In this document: piece after piece, positions 46,316 through 55,893 of the stretch
Position numbering within the stretch: position 1 is the first letter of the stretch
Layout of the letters: every line of letters begins with the position of its first letter
Source of the DNA: Rhodoplanes sp963712435
GTDB lineage: Bacteria; Pseudomonadota; Alphaproteobacteria; Rhizobiales; Xanthobacteraceae
Reading direction: 5' to 3'
DNA: 64,000 nucleotides
Assembly: GCA_963712435.1 (NCBI GenBank)
Contig: CAVQIB010000022.1
Location: 62,001 to 126,000, forward strand
Notes under the pieces: generated by a model
The model's database searches: none
What the model was told of the DNA's origin: nothing
What the model saw: only the letters and a program-made list of their open reading frames with translations
Program-made: the position numbers and the translations under genes

Positions 46316-46514
46316 CGAAACTCCGGCGTGATCCCCGCGCTCCTGCAGGGCGGAGAGGACGGATTGCGCTGGCTTCGGCCTTGACGTGGGTCAAGGGCAG
46401 GTTGCTTCATCGGCATGCGGCTCGATTATCTTTCGTCGGGTGCGGGCAGGCTGGGGCGCAGCGGTCCTCCGGGCGGGCAAGTCGACGGCTTTGGCTTCTT
46501 TGCGCGGCGCGCGG

Positions 46515-46997
46515 TCATTCGGCCGCGTCGCGGCTGCCGGCAGGCGCGGCCCATCGGTGCGCCGCCGCATCGTCGGCTTCGGTCGCGGCGACCCAGGCGG
46601 TTGCGCCCGCCCGTTCCTCCTGCTTCCAGAACGGCGCGCGGGTCTTCAGATAGTCCATCAGGAACTCTGCCGCGGCGAAAGCATCCCCGCGGTGGGCCGC
46701 CGCGGTTGCGACCAGCACGATATTGTCGCCCGGAACAAGCCGGCCATGGCGATGAATCACCGTGACGCCGAGGAGGGACCAGCGGTTTTCCGCTTCGGCG
46801 ACATGCCGTGCGATCTCCGCTTCCGCCATGTCGGGATAATGCTCGAGCGTCATTGCTGCGATCGGCTCGTCGCCGTCGGCGCCGCGGCAGACGCCGGTGA
46901 AGGTGACCACCGCGCCGATATCGGTGCGCCCGCGCGTAAGCGCCGCGGTCTCGGCGGCGGCGTCGAAATCCTCGCGCTGCAGGCGAATCGTCGCCAT
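46515..46997 (-). CDS. moaE: Molybdopterin synthase catalytic subunit
   Basis: MoaE, with thiocarboxylated MoaD, converts cyclic pyranopterin monophosphate to molybdopterin. The sequence has VVTFTGVCRGADGDEPIAAMTLEHYPDMAE, RWSLLGVTVIHRHGRLVPGDNIVLVATAAAHRGDAFAAAEFLMDYLKTRAPFWKQE, with the catalytic lysines in the last block. 160 residues. It is the last gene of uvrC-pgsA-moaD-moaE, with 10 bases between moaD and moaE. Confidence 0.95.
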   Translation of the reverse strand: MATIRLQREDFDAAAETAALTRGRTDIGAVVTFTGVCRGADGDEPIAAMTLEHYPDMAEAEIARHVAEAENRWSLLGVTVIHRHGRLVPGDNIVLVATAAAHRGDAFAAAEFLMDYLKTRAPFWKQEERAGATAWVAATEADDAAAHRWAAPAGSRDAAE

Positions 46998-47007
46998 GCG
47001 GGCTCCC

Positions 47008-47259
47008 CTATCCCCCCGTCATCGGCGGAAAGAACGCGATCTCGCGCGCCCCGGCGATGCTCGCGTCCGGCCGGACATGCGCGCGGTCGATCGCCGCGCG
47101 GACCGATGTCGGATGCGCGAACGCATGCGCATATTCCTCGCCCCGCCCTGCGAGCCAGACCATCAGTTCGCCGACCGTCCCGACGCCGGCCGGCGGTTCG
47201 ATCGCCTCCTCGGTCTTTCCGATGCGCTCGCGCACCCAGGCGAAGTACAGAACTTTCAC
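47008..47259 (-). CDS. moaD: Molybdopterin synthase sulfur-carrier subunit
   Basis: Ubiquitin-like sulfur carrier of 83 residues. It begins MKVLYFAWVRERIGKTEE and ends IAFFPPMTGG with the C-terminal Gly-Gly that is adenylated and thiocarboxylated. It lies 21 bases after pgsA and 10 bases before moaE. Confidence 0.95.
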   Translation of the reverse strand: MKVLYFAWVRERIGKTEEAIEPPAGVGTVGELMVWLAGRGEEYAHAFAHPTSVRAAIDRAHVRPDASIAGAREIAFFPPMTGG

Positions 47260-47280
47260 GTCGTCGCGTCCTCGTCCGGC

Positions 47281-47913
47281 TCAATCGTCGGTCAGGTGAT
47301 GCAGGCCGGCGCGGAAATAGTCGTAGCCGGTGTAGAGCGTCAGCAGCGCCGACGCCCAAAGCAGCGTCAGCCCGACAAAGGTGACGATCGGAAAGCCCAA
47401 ATCCACCGCGGCGGAGATCAATTGGTCGCCCGCATTGCCGGCGAGCAGGAAGCCGACAGCGACGAGTTGCAGCGCGGTCTTCCACTTGGCGAGCGCCGTC
47501 ACCGGAACGCTGACGCGCAACTCGGCGAGATATTCGCGCAGGCCCGACACCAGGATTTCGCGGCAGAGGATGACGATCGCGGCCCACAGGGACCATCCGC
47601 GGATGGTTCCGTCGGCCGCGAGCATCAGCAGGCAGGACGACACGAGCAGCTTGTCGGCGATCGGATCGAGCATGCGCCCGAAGTTCGATTGCTGGCCCCA
47701 GCTCCGGGCGAAATAGCCGTCGAGAACGTCGGTGACCGCCGCCGTGATGTAGAGAGCGAGCGCGACCCAGCGCAGCCATATCCCGCCCTGGAGGATGTCC
47801 TGCCAATACATGCAGGCCACCACCAGCGGCACCGCAGCGATGCGCGCATAGGTCAGCGTGTTAGGCAGCGCGAAGGTCCGCGGCCGCACAGTGCTCGACG
47901 TCGCGATCTCCAT
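47281..47913 (-). CDS. pgsA: CDP-diacylglycerol--glycerol-3-phosphate 3-phosphatidyltransferase
   Basis: Makes phosphatidylglycerol-phosphate in the inner membrane. The CDP-alcohol phosphotransferase signature is DVLDGYFARSWGQQSNFGRMLDPIADK (D-x2-DG-x2-AR-x8-G-x3-D-x3-D). The intact 210 residues contain about five hydrophobic segments, and LPNTLTYARI near the N-terminus is typical. It follows uvrC by 72 bases, the usual alphaproteobacterial order. Confidence 0.95.
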   Translation of the reverse strand: MEIATSSTVRPRTFALPNTLTYARIAAVPLVVACMYWQDILQGGIWLRWVALALYITAAVTDVLDGYFARSWGQQSNFGRMLDPIADKLLVSSCLLMLAADGTIRGWSLWAAIVILCREILVSGLREYLAELRVSVPVTALAKWKTALQLVAVGFLLAGNAGDQLISAAVDLGFPIVTFVGLTLLWASALLTLYTGYDYFRAGLHHLTDD

Positions 47914-47985
47914 GGCGGGTAAGATAGCCGCTTGGCCGCTTCCGCAACAGCCCTCGGGCGGCTCCGTTGTCTGGAAAAGTCTGAT

Positions 47986-50201
47986 TCAGCGGGAGGGCTC
48001 GTGAAAATACTCGTAAATTCGCCGCGCCGTTTCCGAACTCACGCCGGGAACTTGCGACAGGTCGCCGAGCGACGCCCGCTCGATCGCCTTGAGCGTACCG
48101 AAATGCCGCAAGAGCGCGCGTTTGCGCGCCGGCCCGACCCCGGAAATGTCCTGCAGCCCGCCTTCGCGAATGTCGCGCTTGCGCCGCTGCCGATGCGAGC
48201 CGACCGCGAAGCGATGCGCCTCGTCGCGCAACCGCTCGACAAAGTAGAGCACCGGGTCGCGCGGGGGCAGGCGGAACGGCGCCCGGCCCGGGCATGTGGA
48301 AGGACTCCCAGCCCGCGTTGCGATCGGGCCCCTTGGCGATGGCGACGAGCGGCATGCCGCCGATGCCGAGACCGGCCAGGACCTGCTCCGCTGCGGCGAG
48401 CTGACCCGGGCCCCCATCGATCAGCACGAGATCGGGCCAGGGAGAGGGGGGGTCATCGCCGGAATCAATCTCGCCCTGAAAGACCTGACAGGAGAGGATC
48501 GGACGGCTGGACCTCGTCCGCGGCGGGGTGGCAAGCCGCTCTCGCTTCGACCTGCGTCCCCCTCGAGAGGGGAGCCGCTTTCGCCTATCGCCTCCACCGT
48601 CCGCGGGTCGGGGAGGGTGTGTGCGCCGGGCCGAGGCGCAGGAGCGCCTAAATCCTTCGGGTCAGCATCATCCTTCCGGTCAGCATCGGCGGCGGCGCGC
48701 GGCGCTTCGGCCAGAAGCCGCTTGAAGCGGCGGGTGAACACCTCGCGGAGCATGCCGTAATCGTCGCCCGGCGCGAGCGCGGTCGAGCGGATGTTGAACT
48801 TGCGATACTGGTTCTTCTGGAAGCCTTCCGGCCCGGCGACGATCATGGCGCCGACCGGGTTCGTCCCCTGGATGTGGCTGTTGTCGTAGACCTCGATCCG
48901 GCGGGGCGGCCGCGGCAGGCCGAAGGTCGCCGCCAATGCGGCGAGCAGCCGCTGCTGCGAGCTGCCTTCGGCGAGCTTGCGACCGAGCGCTTCGCGCGCA
49001 TTCGCCGCGGCGTGGTCGACCAGCTCCTTCTTTTCGCCGCGCCGGGGAACGAGGATCTCGACCTTCTGTCCGCTCTTGAGCGACAGCGCTTCGGCGAGGA
49101 GATCGCATTCCTTCGGCCGGTGCGACAGCAGGATGAGCCGCGGGCAGGGCTTGTCGTCGTAGAACTGGGAGAGGAACGAGGCGAGCACGGCTTCGGCGGG
49201 AAGCGCGCGATCGGCCTTGGGAAAATAGGCGCGATTGCCCCAGTTCTGGCCGGCGCGGAAGAAAAACACCTCGACGCAGGTGAACCCGCCGTCCTGGTGG
49301 ACGGCGAACACGTCGGCCTCCTCGATCCCGCGCGGATTGATGCCCTGGCGCGCCTGCACCGCCGACAGCGCGGCGAGACGGTCGCGCAGCACCGCCGCAC
49401 GCTCGAAGTCGAGCGCGGCCGCCGCCTGGTCCATCTCCGCCGCGAGTTCCTCCTTGACCGCGCGGCTCTTGCCCGACAGGAACGCCTTCGCCTCCGCCAC
49501 CAGTCTTGCGTAGTCGGTGTGGGAGATCTCGCCCGTGCAGGGCGCCGAGCAGCGCTTGATCTGGTGCAGCAGGCACGGCCGCGTCCGGCTCTCATAGACC
49601 GCGTCCGAGCAGGAGCGGATGAGAAAGGCGCGCTCGAGCGCGGTGATGGTGCGGTTGACGGCGCTTACGGCGGCGAAGGGTCCGAAATAATCCCCCTCGC
49701 GGTTGCGCGCGCCGCGATGCTTGCAGATCAGCGGCGGCAGCCGTCGCGCGTGATCATGATGTAGGGAAACGACTTGTCGTCGCGCAGCAGCACATTGAAG
49801 CGCGGCCGCAGTCGCTTGATCAGGTTGGCCTCGAGGAGCAGCGCCTCGGTTTCCGTCGCGGTGGTGACATATTCGATGGCCGCGGTCGCCGCGATCATGC
49901 GCGCGATGCGCGCCGTATGTCCGGCCTGGCGCACATAGGCGAGAATGCGCTTTTTGATGTTCTTCGCCTTGCCGACATAGAGCACGTCGCCGCTCGCGGC
50001 GCTCATGCGGTAGACGCCGGGGGCGGCCGGCGCGAACCGCGCATGCTGCGCGATGATCGCGCGGCCGGCGCCGAGCGTGGCCGGGTCGCTCGCCGCGAGT
50101 TCGGCCTCGGCCTCGACTTCGACGGGATCGGGCAGGCTCGGCTCTTCCTCGTCGTCGGGGAGCTCGATGTCCGGCTCGATGTTTTCCTTCGGCTCTTCCA
50201 T
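47986..50201 (-). CDS. uvrC: Excinuclease ABC subunit C (frameshifts and linker insertion)
   Basis: UvrC makes both incisions in nucleotide-excision repair. The GIY-YIG nuclease (PGVYRMSAASGDVLYVGKAKNIKKRI), the Cys-rich region (RPCLLHQIKRCSAPCTGEIS), the UvrB-contact motif (AAALDFERAAVLRDRL), the C-terminal RNaseH-like nuclease (RIEVYDNSHIQGTNPVGAMIV, LVLIDGGPGQLAAAEQVL) and the HhH pair are all present. Frame changes lie near 49735, between 48440 and 48475, and near 48287. Between RFKRLLAEAP and SPWPDLVLIDGG a stretch of about 70 codons of low-complexity, palindrome-bearing DNA is inserted. ATG 50201 has AGGACGAG upstream; the frame extends to 50303. Confidence 0.9.
48440..48655. repeat. 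Palindromic low-complexity insertion in uvrC
   Basis: This stretch separates two conserved UvrC segments. On the gene strand it carries hairpin arms CCCCTC / GAGGGG two bases apart, plus CACCCTCCCC- and CTCTCCTG-type runs like those of intergenic palindromes elsewhere in the window. In the frame of the upstream half it would encode a Pro/Gly/Arg/Ser-rich segment. I infer a REP-like or MITE-like insertion in a tolerant linker. Confidence 0.5.
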
Positions 50202-50370
50202 CTCGTCCTGTCGCGCGCCCGCTTCGAAGCGCGGGCGCAGTTTGCCCTCAAGCGCTGTACTAGATAAGTTCCGCCGAACCCAAGCCCCAGAGCGAGGCGC
50301 CATGCTCCCCTCCGGCGGCCGCTCGCCTCAATCCAACCCGAGCCTGGACATGACCTCCGAGAGGACCCGC

Positions 50371-50871
50371 ATGGAAACCCTGCCTTATCGCCCTTGCGTC
50401 GGCGTGATGGTGCTCAATGGCGAGGGACGGGCCTTCATCGGACGCCGGATCGACGGTCCGGAGCATGTCGACGAAACGCATGTCTGGCAAATGCCCCAGG
50501 GCGGCGTCGACACGGGCGAGGACCCCTGGCCGGCGGCGCTGCGCGAGCTTTATGAGGAAACCAATATCCGCTCGATCGAGAAGCTCGGCGAAATCGCGGA
50601 TTGGCTCTCCTACGACCTGCCGGCCGAACTGATCGGCCATGCCTGGAGCGGCCGCTATCGCGGCCAGACGCAGAAATGGTACGCGCTGCGCTTCACCGGG
50701 GCGGAGAGCGAGATCGACATCGCCCATCCCGCCGGCGGGCATAAGCCGGAATTCGTCGAGTGGCGCTGGGAGCCGGTCGCCAACCTTCCCGGGCTGATCA
50801 TCCCGTTCAAGCGGCCCGTCTACGAGCGGGTGGTGCAGGAATTCGCCCGCTTCGCCGTCCCGGCGCGGTGA
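50371..50871 (+). CDS. rppH: RNA pyrophosphohydrolase (Nudix)
   Basis: Removes pyrophosphate from mRNA 5' ends or hydrolyses dinucleoside polyphosphates. The start YRPCVGVMVLNGEGRAFIGRRIDGP is typical. The Nudix box is GGVDTGEDPWPAALRELYEETNI, followed by WLSYDLPAELIG and GRYRGQTQKWYALRF. 166 residues. ATG 50371 has GAGAGGA six bases upstream; a further ATG at 50350 is possible. It is divergent from uvrC. Confidence 0.93.
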   Translation: METLPYRPCVGVMVLNGEGRAFIGRRIDGPEHVDETHVWQMPQGGVDTGEDPWPAALRELYEETNIRSIEKLGEIADWLSYDLPAELIGHAWSGRYRGQTQKWYALRFTGAESEIDIAHPAGGHKPEFVEWRWEPVANLPGLIIPFKRPVYERVVQEFARFAVPAR

Positions 50872-50934
50872 CCGTCCGTAGGCTGGCGGCTGACCGCGTA
50901 AGGCGGATCAAGCCCGGCAATGACATGTGGCGGA

Positions 50935-52707
50935 TCACATCCGGTCGAGCGAGGGCTCCTGCGAACCGCCGGCCCGCGCCTTCTCGAACCGGCCGCGCGC
51001 TTCCGCTGCGGCGGCGGCGTCGCCTGCCGCCGACTGCGCCTGCATCAGTCCGTAGATCGCCCAGGCGCTGTGCGGGGCCTTCGCGCAGGCCTGCTTGAAG
51101 GCGGCGGCTGCCGCGGGCGCATCGCCGTTCTTCAGCAGGATCGCGCCGAGAGTCTGGTCGACCGGCACATACCAGAAAGGAGGCTCCATGTAGGGCAGCT
51201 CGTCCTGCGCCTTCACGGCCGCCTCCGCGAACCGCCGCGCCGCCTCGCGATCCCCGCGCGCCACCGCCGCCTTTGCGCGCACCACGTTTTCGGCGATCGC
51301 GAGAATGCCCTTGGCCGGAACGGCGGCCTGTTCCAGGGCGCCGTGATCCTGCGCGCCGAGCGTGCGGATCGCGTCGGCTTCCGCCTCCGCGCCGCTCGCG
51401 TTTCCGAGCAGGGCCTGGGCGACGCCGCGCGCATAGCGCCAGCCGGCGACGACGAAGGGCAGCTTTTCGTTCGGTTGCGGCAAAGCGAGGATCGTCTGCG
51501 GATCGCTGAACTGCGCGTGGATGAAATAGGGCGCCTGCTTGATCGGCTGGGCGGGCGGGATCGCCTGCGCCGCGTCGTCGCTGATGAGGCCGGCCAGTTT
51601 CTCCGCCGATTGCAGCGCCTCCTGGCCCTGCCCGGCCATCAGCGCAGCCGTCATGTGGAAATGCACATTGTGCGGGTAATACATGGCCGGATACGGACCC
51701 TGCACGCCGGGGTTTGCGGCGATGTAGCGCTCGTCCGCTTCGGCTGCATCCTTGTTGAGGTCGAGCGTGTCCTTGTAACGGCCCAGCCGCAGATAGATGT
51801 GCGAGGGCATGTGCACGAGGTGGCCCGCGCCGGGCACGGCGCCGCGCAGCCGGTCGGCGTAGGGCTCGGCGCGTTCCGGCCGGTCGGACGCTTCCACGAG
51901 GTGGATATAGAAGTGGATCGCGGCGACGTGGTTCGGGCTCTTCGCCAGCGCCCCTTCGAGCAGCCGCACCGCGGCCGGCGTGTGCTCCTTGGGCGTGCGG
52001 CCCGCCTCGCTCCAGTAGTCCCATGGCGACAGCAGCATCAGCGATTCCGCCGCGAGCGTCGCGATGTCGGGATCGTCAGGAAATGCGCGCGCGACGCCCT
52101 GCATCGCGTCCGCATAGGTCCGGTCGAGCGCGGCGCGCTCGCCCGTTTCCGCGTAGCGGGCGAGCATCGCGGCGGCAAGGGCCTGTTCCTTGGGACTTGT
52201 CTTGGCCGCCTTCTCGACCGCCTTCGCGGCGGCGGCCCGCGCGATCGGCGCGGCCTCCTTCTCCATCGGGAGGTTCAGGTTCGGGCCGAGCACATAGGCC
52301 TCGCCCCAGAAGCACATGGCGCAATTGGGATCGAGCTGCTGGGCGTGCCTGAAGGCGCGCAGCGCTTCCAGATGGTTGAAGCCGTAGGCGAGTATCAGCC
52401 CCTGGTCGAAGAAGGCCCGCGCGTCGTCATTCGCCGCCACGGGATAGCGGTGCGTGCCGAGGTCATCCGACAGGAACGGCATCGGCAGCCCGGACGTGTC
52501 GTACCACGGCTTCGCCGTCGCTGCAGGCGCGCTCGGCGCGTGCGCCGCGTGCGGATCGAAGGGCTTGGTTTCGGTCCGTTGCTTCGGCTCCGCCTTTTCG
52601 GCCTGGGCGACCGCACGGAGCTTGTGCTCGGCGTCCGCTTGTGCGCTGGCGGCGCTGGGCATGATAATCGCGGCGAGCAGTAAACCGGCGGACGCGACGC
52701 GTTGCAT
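50935..52707 (-). CDS. Exported TPR-repeat protein
   Basis: 590-residue protein with a signal peptide (residues 1-22, ending SAASAQA). It has TPR-like helical repeats across its length (GFNHLEALRAFRHAQQLDPNCAMCFWGEAYVLG; AAAFKQACAKAPHSAWAIYGLMQAQ) and a conserved-looking core AIHFYIHLVEASDRPERAEPYADRLRGAVPGAGHLVHMPSHIYLRLGRY. The CAMC pair and clustered His residues suggest metal or heme contact, but this is inference. Members of this family occur in many proteobacteria without a known role. ATG 52707 follows GGGAGGCAGCC. A long in-frame upstream extension is not coding-like. Confidence 0.82.
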   Translation of the reverse strand: MQRVASAGLLLAAIIMPSAASAQADAEHKLRAVAQAEKAEPKQRTETKPFDPHAAHAPSAPAATAKPWYDTSGLPMPFLSDDLGTHRYPVAANDDARAFFDQGLILAYGFNHLEALRAFRHAQQLDPNCAMCFWGEAYVLGPNLNLPMEKEAAPIARAAAAKAVEKAAKTSPKEQALAAAMLARYAETGERAALDRTYADAMQGVARAFPDDPDIATLAAESLMLLSPWDYWSEAGRTPKEHTPAAVRLLEGALAKSPNHVAAIHFYIHLVEASDRPERAEPYADRLRGAVPGAGHLVHMPSHIYLRLGRYKDTLDLNKDAAEADERYIAANPGVQGPYPAMYYPHNVHFHMTAALMAGQGQEALQSAEKLAGLISDDAAQAIPPAQPIKQAPYFIHAQFSDPQTILALPQPNEKLPFVVAGWRYARGVAQALLGNASGAEAEADAIRTLGAQDHGALEQAAVPAKGILAIAENVVRAKAAVARGDREAARRFAEAAVKAQDELPYMEPPFWYVPVDQTLGAILLKNGDAPAAAAAFKQACAKAPHSAWAIYGLMQAQSAAGDAAAAAEARGRFEKARAGGSQEPSLDRM

Positions 52708-53009
52708 GGCTGCCTCCCATCCCTGCGGCTTATGCCCCACAACACCGCAGGCGGTGCTATGTTCCTTCACGATCGCAAAACCGTACACCGAGCCCTGCCG
52801 CTTGCAATGCCCGCGGCAAGAGGTAATTAAGTACTGAAATGCTTTTATTTCTGATATGCTCGACCGGCGGCGGAAGCGCCTGGGCAGGTGGAGCAAGCAA
52901 TCCCCGTCGAAGGCGAAGGCCGGGAAAGACGCGGCTCGCATGGGGCGTGAGCCGCCCATAAGAGGCCGGTCTGCTGCAAAATGACCGGCGGGCGGAGGGA
53001 GCCTGAGGC
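52708..53009. other. Divergent promoter region
   Basis: No gene is supported. An AT-rich patch at about 52820-52860 (TAATTAAGT, CTTTTATTTCTGATATGCT) probably holds promoters for the TPR gene and the acyl-CoA dehydrogenase operon. I could not assign individual boxes. Confidence 0.4.
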
Positions 53010-54200
53010 ATGGATCTCGCGCATCTGGAGTGGCCGTTTTTCGACGAAGAGCATCGGCGCTTCGCCCAGGGCCTCGCGGAATGGGCGCGCCGCGAGGTCG
53101 GACAGCATGTCGATCATCACGACACCGACGGCTCCTGCCGCAATCTGGTCCGAGCCCTCGGCGAAGCGGGCTGGCTCAGAGCCGTGATCCCGGCCGCTTA
53201 CGGGGGGTTGTCCGAGAGCCTCGACGTGCGCACGCTTTGCCTCGGTCGCGAAATCCTGTCCTGGAACGACAGCCTCGCCGATTTCGCGTTCGCCATGCAG
53301 GGCCTCGGCACCGGATCGATCTCGCTGTTCGGGACCGAGCAGCAGAAGGCCAAGTATCTGCCGCCGGTCTGCGCGGGGCGCCATCTCGCCGCGTTCGCGC
53401 TGTCGGAGCCGGAAGCTGGTTCCGACGTGAGCGCGCTCGCCACCACGGCGACGCCCGACGGCCCGGCGCATGTGCGGCTCGACGGGCTGAAGACCTGGAT
53501 CTCCAATGGCGGCATCGCCGATCATTATGTGGTGTTTGCGCGCACCGGCGAAGCGCCCGGCGCGCGCGGACTGTCGGCTTTCGTGGTCGACGCCGATGCG
53601 CCGGGGCTGACGGTGGCCGGACGCATCGAGACGATCGCTCCGCACCCGCTCGCCACCATCCGGTTCAGCGATTGCCGCATTCCGCTCGCGAGCCGGCTCG
53701 GCCGGGCGGGCGAAGGATTCAAGGTGGCGATGGCGACGCTCGATATTTTCCGCTCCAGCGTGGGAGCGGCCGCGCTCGGCCTCGCCCGGCGCGCCTGCGA
53801 CGAAGCGCTCGACCGCGCCGCGACGCGCATGCTGTTCGGCGCGCCGCTCGGCGACCTGCAGATGACGCAGGCCTCGCTCGCCGACAGCGCGGCCGAGATC
53901 GACGCCTCGGCGCTGCTCATCTATCGCGCCGGCTGGGCGAAGGACAGAGGCGCCGCGCGCATCACGCGCGAATCCTCGCTCGCCAAGATGTTCGCGACCG
54001 AGATGGCGCAACGCGTGATCGATCGCGCGGTGCAGCTGTTCGGCGGGCATGGCGTGCGCGTCGGCGTCAAGGTCGAGGCGCTTTACCGCGAGATTCGCGC
54101 GCTGCGCATTTACGAGGGCGCGACCGAGGTGCAGAAGGTGATCATCGCGCGCGACATGCTGAAAGCGCGGGCGACCGCGCAGGGACCGGCGGCCGAGTAG
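53010..54200 (+). CDS. Acyl-CoA dehydrogenase
   Basis: FAD-dependent alpha,beta-dehydrogenase of acyl-CoA thioesters. Conserved blocks are GWLRAVIPAAYGGLSESLDVRTLCLGREIL, the FAD/substrate loop LAAFALSEPEAGSDVSALATTA, KTWISNGGIADHYVVFART, and the C-terminal QLFGGHGVRVGVKVEALYREIRALRIYEGATEVQKVIIAR. In the last block, EGATE places the likely catalytic Glu. 396 residues, intact. It is the first gene of a four-gene cluster. By context the substrate may be an alicyclic or aromatic-derived acyl-CoA (inference). Confidence 0.92.
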   Translation: MDLAHLEWPFFDEEHRRFAQGLAEWARREVGQHVDHHDTDGSCRNLVRALGEAGWLRAVIPAAYGGLSESLDVRTLCLGREILSWNDSLADFAFAMQGLGTGSISLFGTEQQKAKYLPPVCAGRHLAAFALSEPEAGSDVSALATTATPDGPAHVRLDGLKTWISNGGIADHYVVFARTGEAPGARGLSAFVVDADAPGLTVAGRIETIAPHPLATIRFSDCRIPLASRLGRAGEGFKVAMATLDIFRSSVGAAALGLARRACDEALDRAATRMLFGAPLGDLQMTQASLADSAAEIDASALLIYRAGWAKDRGAARITRESSLAKMFATEMAQRVIDRAVQLFGGHGVRVGVKVEALYREIRALRIYEGATEVQKVIIARDMLKARATAQGPAAE

Positions 54201-54246
54201 ATACGTCGCCGGACAACGGCGGCCAAGGGCAGGGGAGGATTCGCTG

Positions 54247-55035
54247 ATGTTCGCGCTCACCATCGCCGAGGGGGTCGCAACGCTGACGCTCAGCCGCGCG
54301 CCGGTCAACGCGATCAGCGAGGAGTGGATGCGCCGCTTCGACGCCGAACTCGACGCGCTGGCCGCGCGCGACGACTGGAAGGTGCTGCATCTGCGCTCCG
54401 ACCAGAAGGTGTTCTGCGCCGGGGCCGACCTCAGAGAGGTGCAGGCCTTCATGCAAATGGCGGACGGGCCCGATCGGATGTACGCCTTTGTCGCGAGTAT
54501 CCAGCGGCTCTACGCCCGCATCGAGCGGATCGATCGCGTGACCCTGGCGGAAATCGGCGGCGCCGCGATGGGCGGCGGGCTCGAGCTCGCGCTGTCCTGC
54601 GACCTGCGCGTCGCGGCGGTCGAAGCAAAGATCGCTTTGCCGGAGGCGCGGCTCGGCCTGATCCCCGCCGCCGGCGGGACGCAGCGGCTCACGCGGCTGT
54701 GCGGGCCGTCCGCCGCGGCGCGGCTGATCCTCGGCGCGGAAGTGCTCGACGGGACAACCGCGCGCGAATTCGGCGTCGTGCAGTGGGCCTATCCGCGGGT
54801 GGAGCTCGTCGAACGCACGCGCGAAATCGCGCGCCGGATCGCCGAGCTTCCGGTCGCCGCGCTCATCGGGTGCAAGGCCTGCATGGCTGCGGCGGGCGAG
54901 CCCGGCCGGGGCGGCTTTTCCGACGAGCTGGAAGTGACGCGGCGGCTCTTGACCAACAAAGAGACGCAACAACGCGTGGCAGCGTTCCTCGCCGGCCAGG
55001 CGGGCGACGCGCGCGTAAAGAAGGGAGCGGGTTGA
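54247..55035 (+). CDS. Enoyl-CoA hydratase/isomerase (crotonase) family
   Basis: 262-residue crotonase. Its segments are VATLTLSRAPVNAISEEWMRRF, the CoA-binding FCAGADLREVQAFMQ, the oxyanion-hole EIGGAAMGGGLELALSCDLRVAA and PEARLGLIPAAGGTQRLTRL with the catalytic Glu. It follows the acyl-CoA dehydrogenase by 46 bases with AGGGGAGGAT before the ATG, and its stop overlaps the SDR start (TGATG), indicating coupling. Confidence 0.93.
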   Translation: MFALTIAEGVATLTLSRAPVNAISEEWMRRFDAELDALAARDDWKVLHLRSDQKVFCAGADLREVQAFMQMADGPDRMYAFVASIQRLYARIERIDRVTLAEIGGAAMGGGLELALSCDLRVAAVEAKIALPEARLGLIPAAGGTQRLTRLCGPSAAARLILGAEVLDGTTAREFGVVQWAYPRVELVERTREIARRIAELPVAALIGCKACMAAAGEPGRGGFSDELEVTRRLLTNKETQQRVAAFLAGQAGDARVKKGAG

Positions 55036-55782
55036 TGAGACTTGAGGGGAAGGTTGCGCTGGTGACGGGAGGCGCGTCGGGGATCGGGAAGGCGACGGTG
55101 CTGGCGTTTGCGCAGGCGGGCGCGCGGGTGATTGCGGCGGACATCGATCTGGAGCGGGGCGCGGCGGTTGCGCGGGCGGCGGAGCAGGAGGGGCTTGCGG
55201 TCGAGTTCGTGTCGATCGACCTGTCGGCGTCGGACTCGATCCGCGACCTGCGCGGCGGCGGTGCTGGAGCGCCATCCGCGGCTCGACATTCTGGTGAATG
55301 CGGCCGGCTTCAGCCTGGTGGAGGCGTTTGCGGCGAACAAGCCGGGCTATATCGACCAGGTGGTGGCGATCAATCTGGGCGGGACGCTGCATCTGACGCA
55401 GGCGCTGCTGCCGGGGATGATCGCGGCGGGGCGCGGCAAGATCGTCAATGTGGCGAGCGACGCCGGGCGGGTGGGAAGTTCGGGGGAGACGGCCTATGCG
55501 GCGGCGAAGGGCGGGGTGATCGCGTTCACCAAGTCGCTTGCGCGCGAGGTGGCGCGGCATTCGATCAACGTCAATTGCGTGTGCCCGGGACCGACCGACA
55601 CGCCGATGCTGCGGTCGCGGCCGGAGAAGATGCTGGATGCGTTTCTCAAGGCGATCCCGTTCAAGCGGTTCGCCGAGCCGCGCGAGATCGCCGACGCGAT
55701 CCTGTTCTTTGCGAGCCCGCGCTCCGACTACATCACCGCGCAGGTGCTGAGCGTGAGCGGCGGGCTCACCTTTGCGGGGTAG
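55035..55782 (+). CDS. Short-chain dehydrogenase/reductase, BadH-like (one frameshift)
   Basis: NAD(P)-dependent oxidoreductase. It begins KVALVTGGASGIGKATVLAFAQAGARVIAADIDL (Rossmann GxxxGxG). The catalytic set is in NVASDAGRVGSSGETAYAAAKGGVIAFTKSLARE with Ser, Tyr and Lys. The tail ITAQVLSVSGGLTFAG resembles the 2-hydroxycyclohexanecarboxyl-CoA dehydrogenase BadH as I recall it. The frame changes near 55253, between DLR and VLERHPRLDILVNAAG. Corrected length is about 249 residues. In a pathway it would oxidise the 3-hydroxyacyl-CoA made by the hydratase. Confidence 0.88.
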
Positions 55783-55787
55783 GCGAC

Positions 55788-55817
55788 TCATCCTCCCCGC
55801 TGCGCGGGGGAGGATGA
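55788..55817. terminator. Perfect hairpin after the SDR gene
   Basis: Perfect 11-bp stem TCATCCTCCCC / GGGGAGGATGA with an 8-base loop, starting five bases beyond the SDR stop. No T-run follows. The core resembles the CTCCCC-type palindromes seen elsewhere in the window, so it may be a REP element acting as transcript end. Confidence 0.5.
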
Positions 55818-55893
55818 AGTTGAACCGCTCCCGTCACGGAGGAGCGGAAGCCGAAATGTTTTCCAATCCGGACATGCACGCAAGGAGACGACG

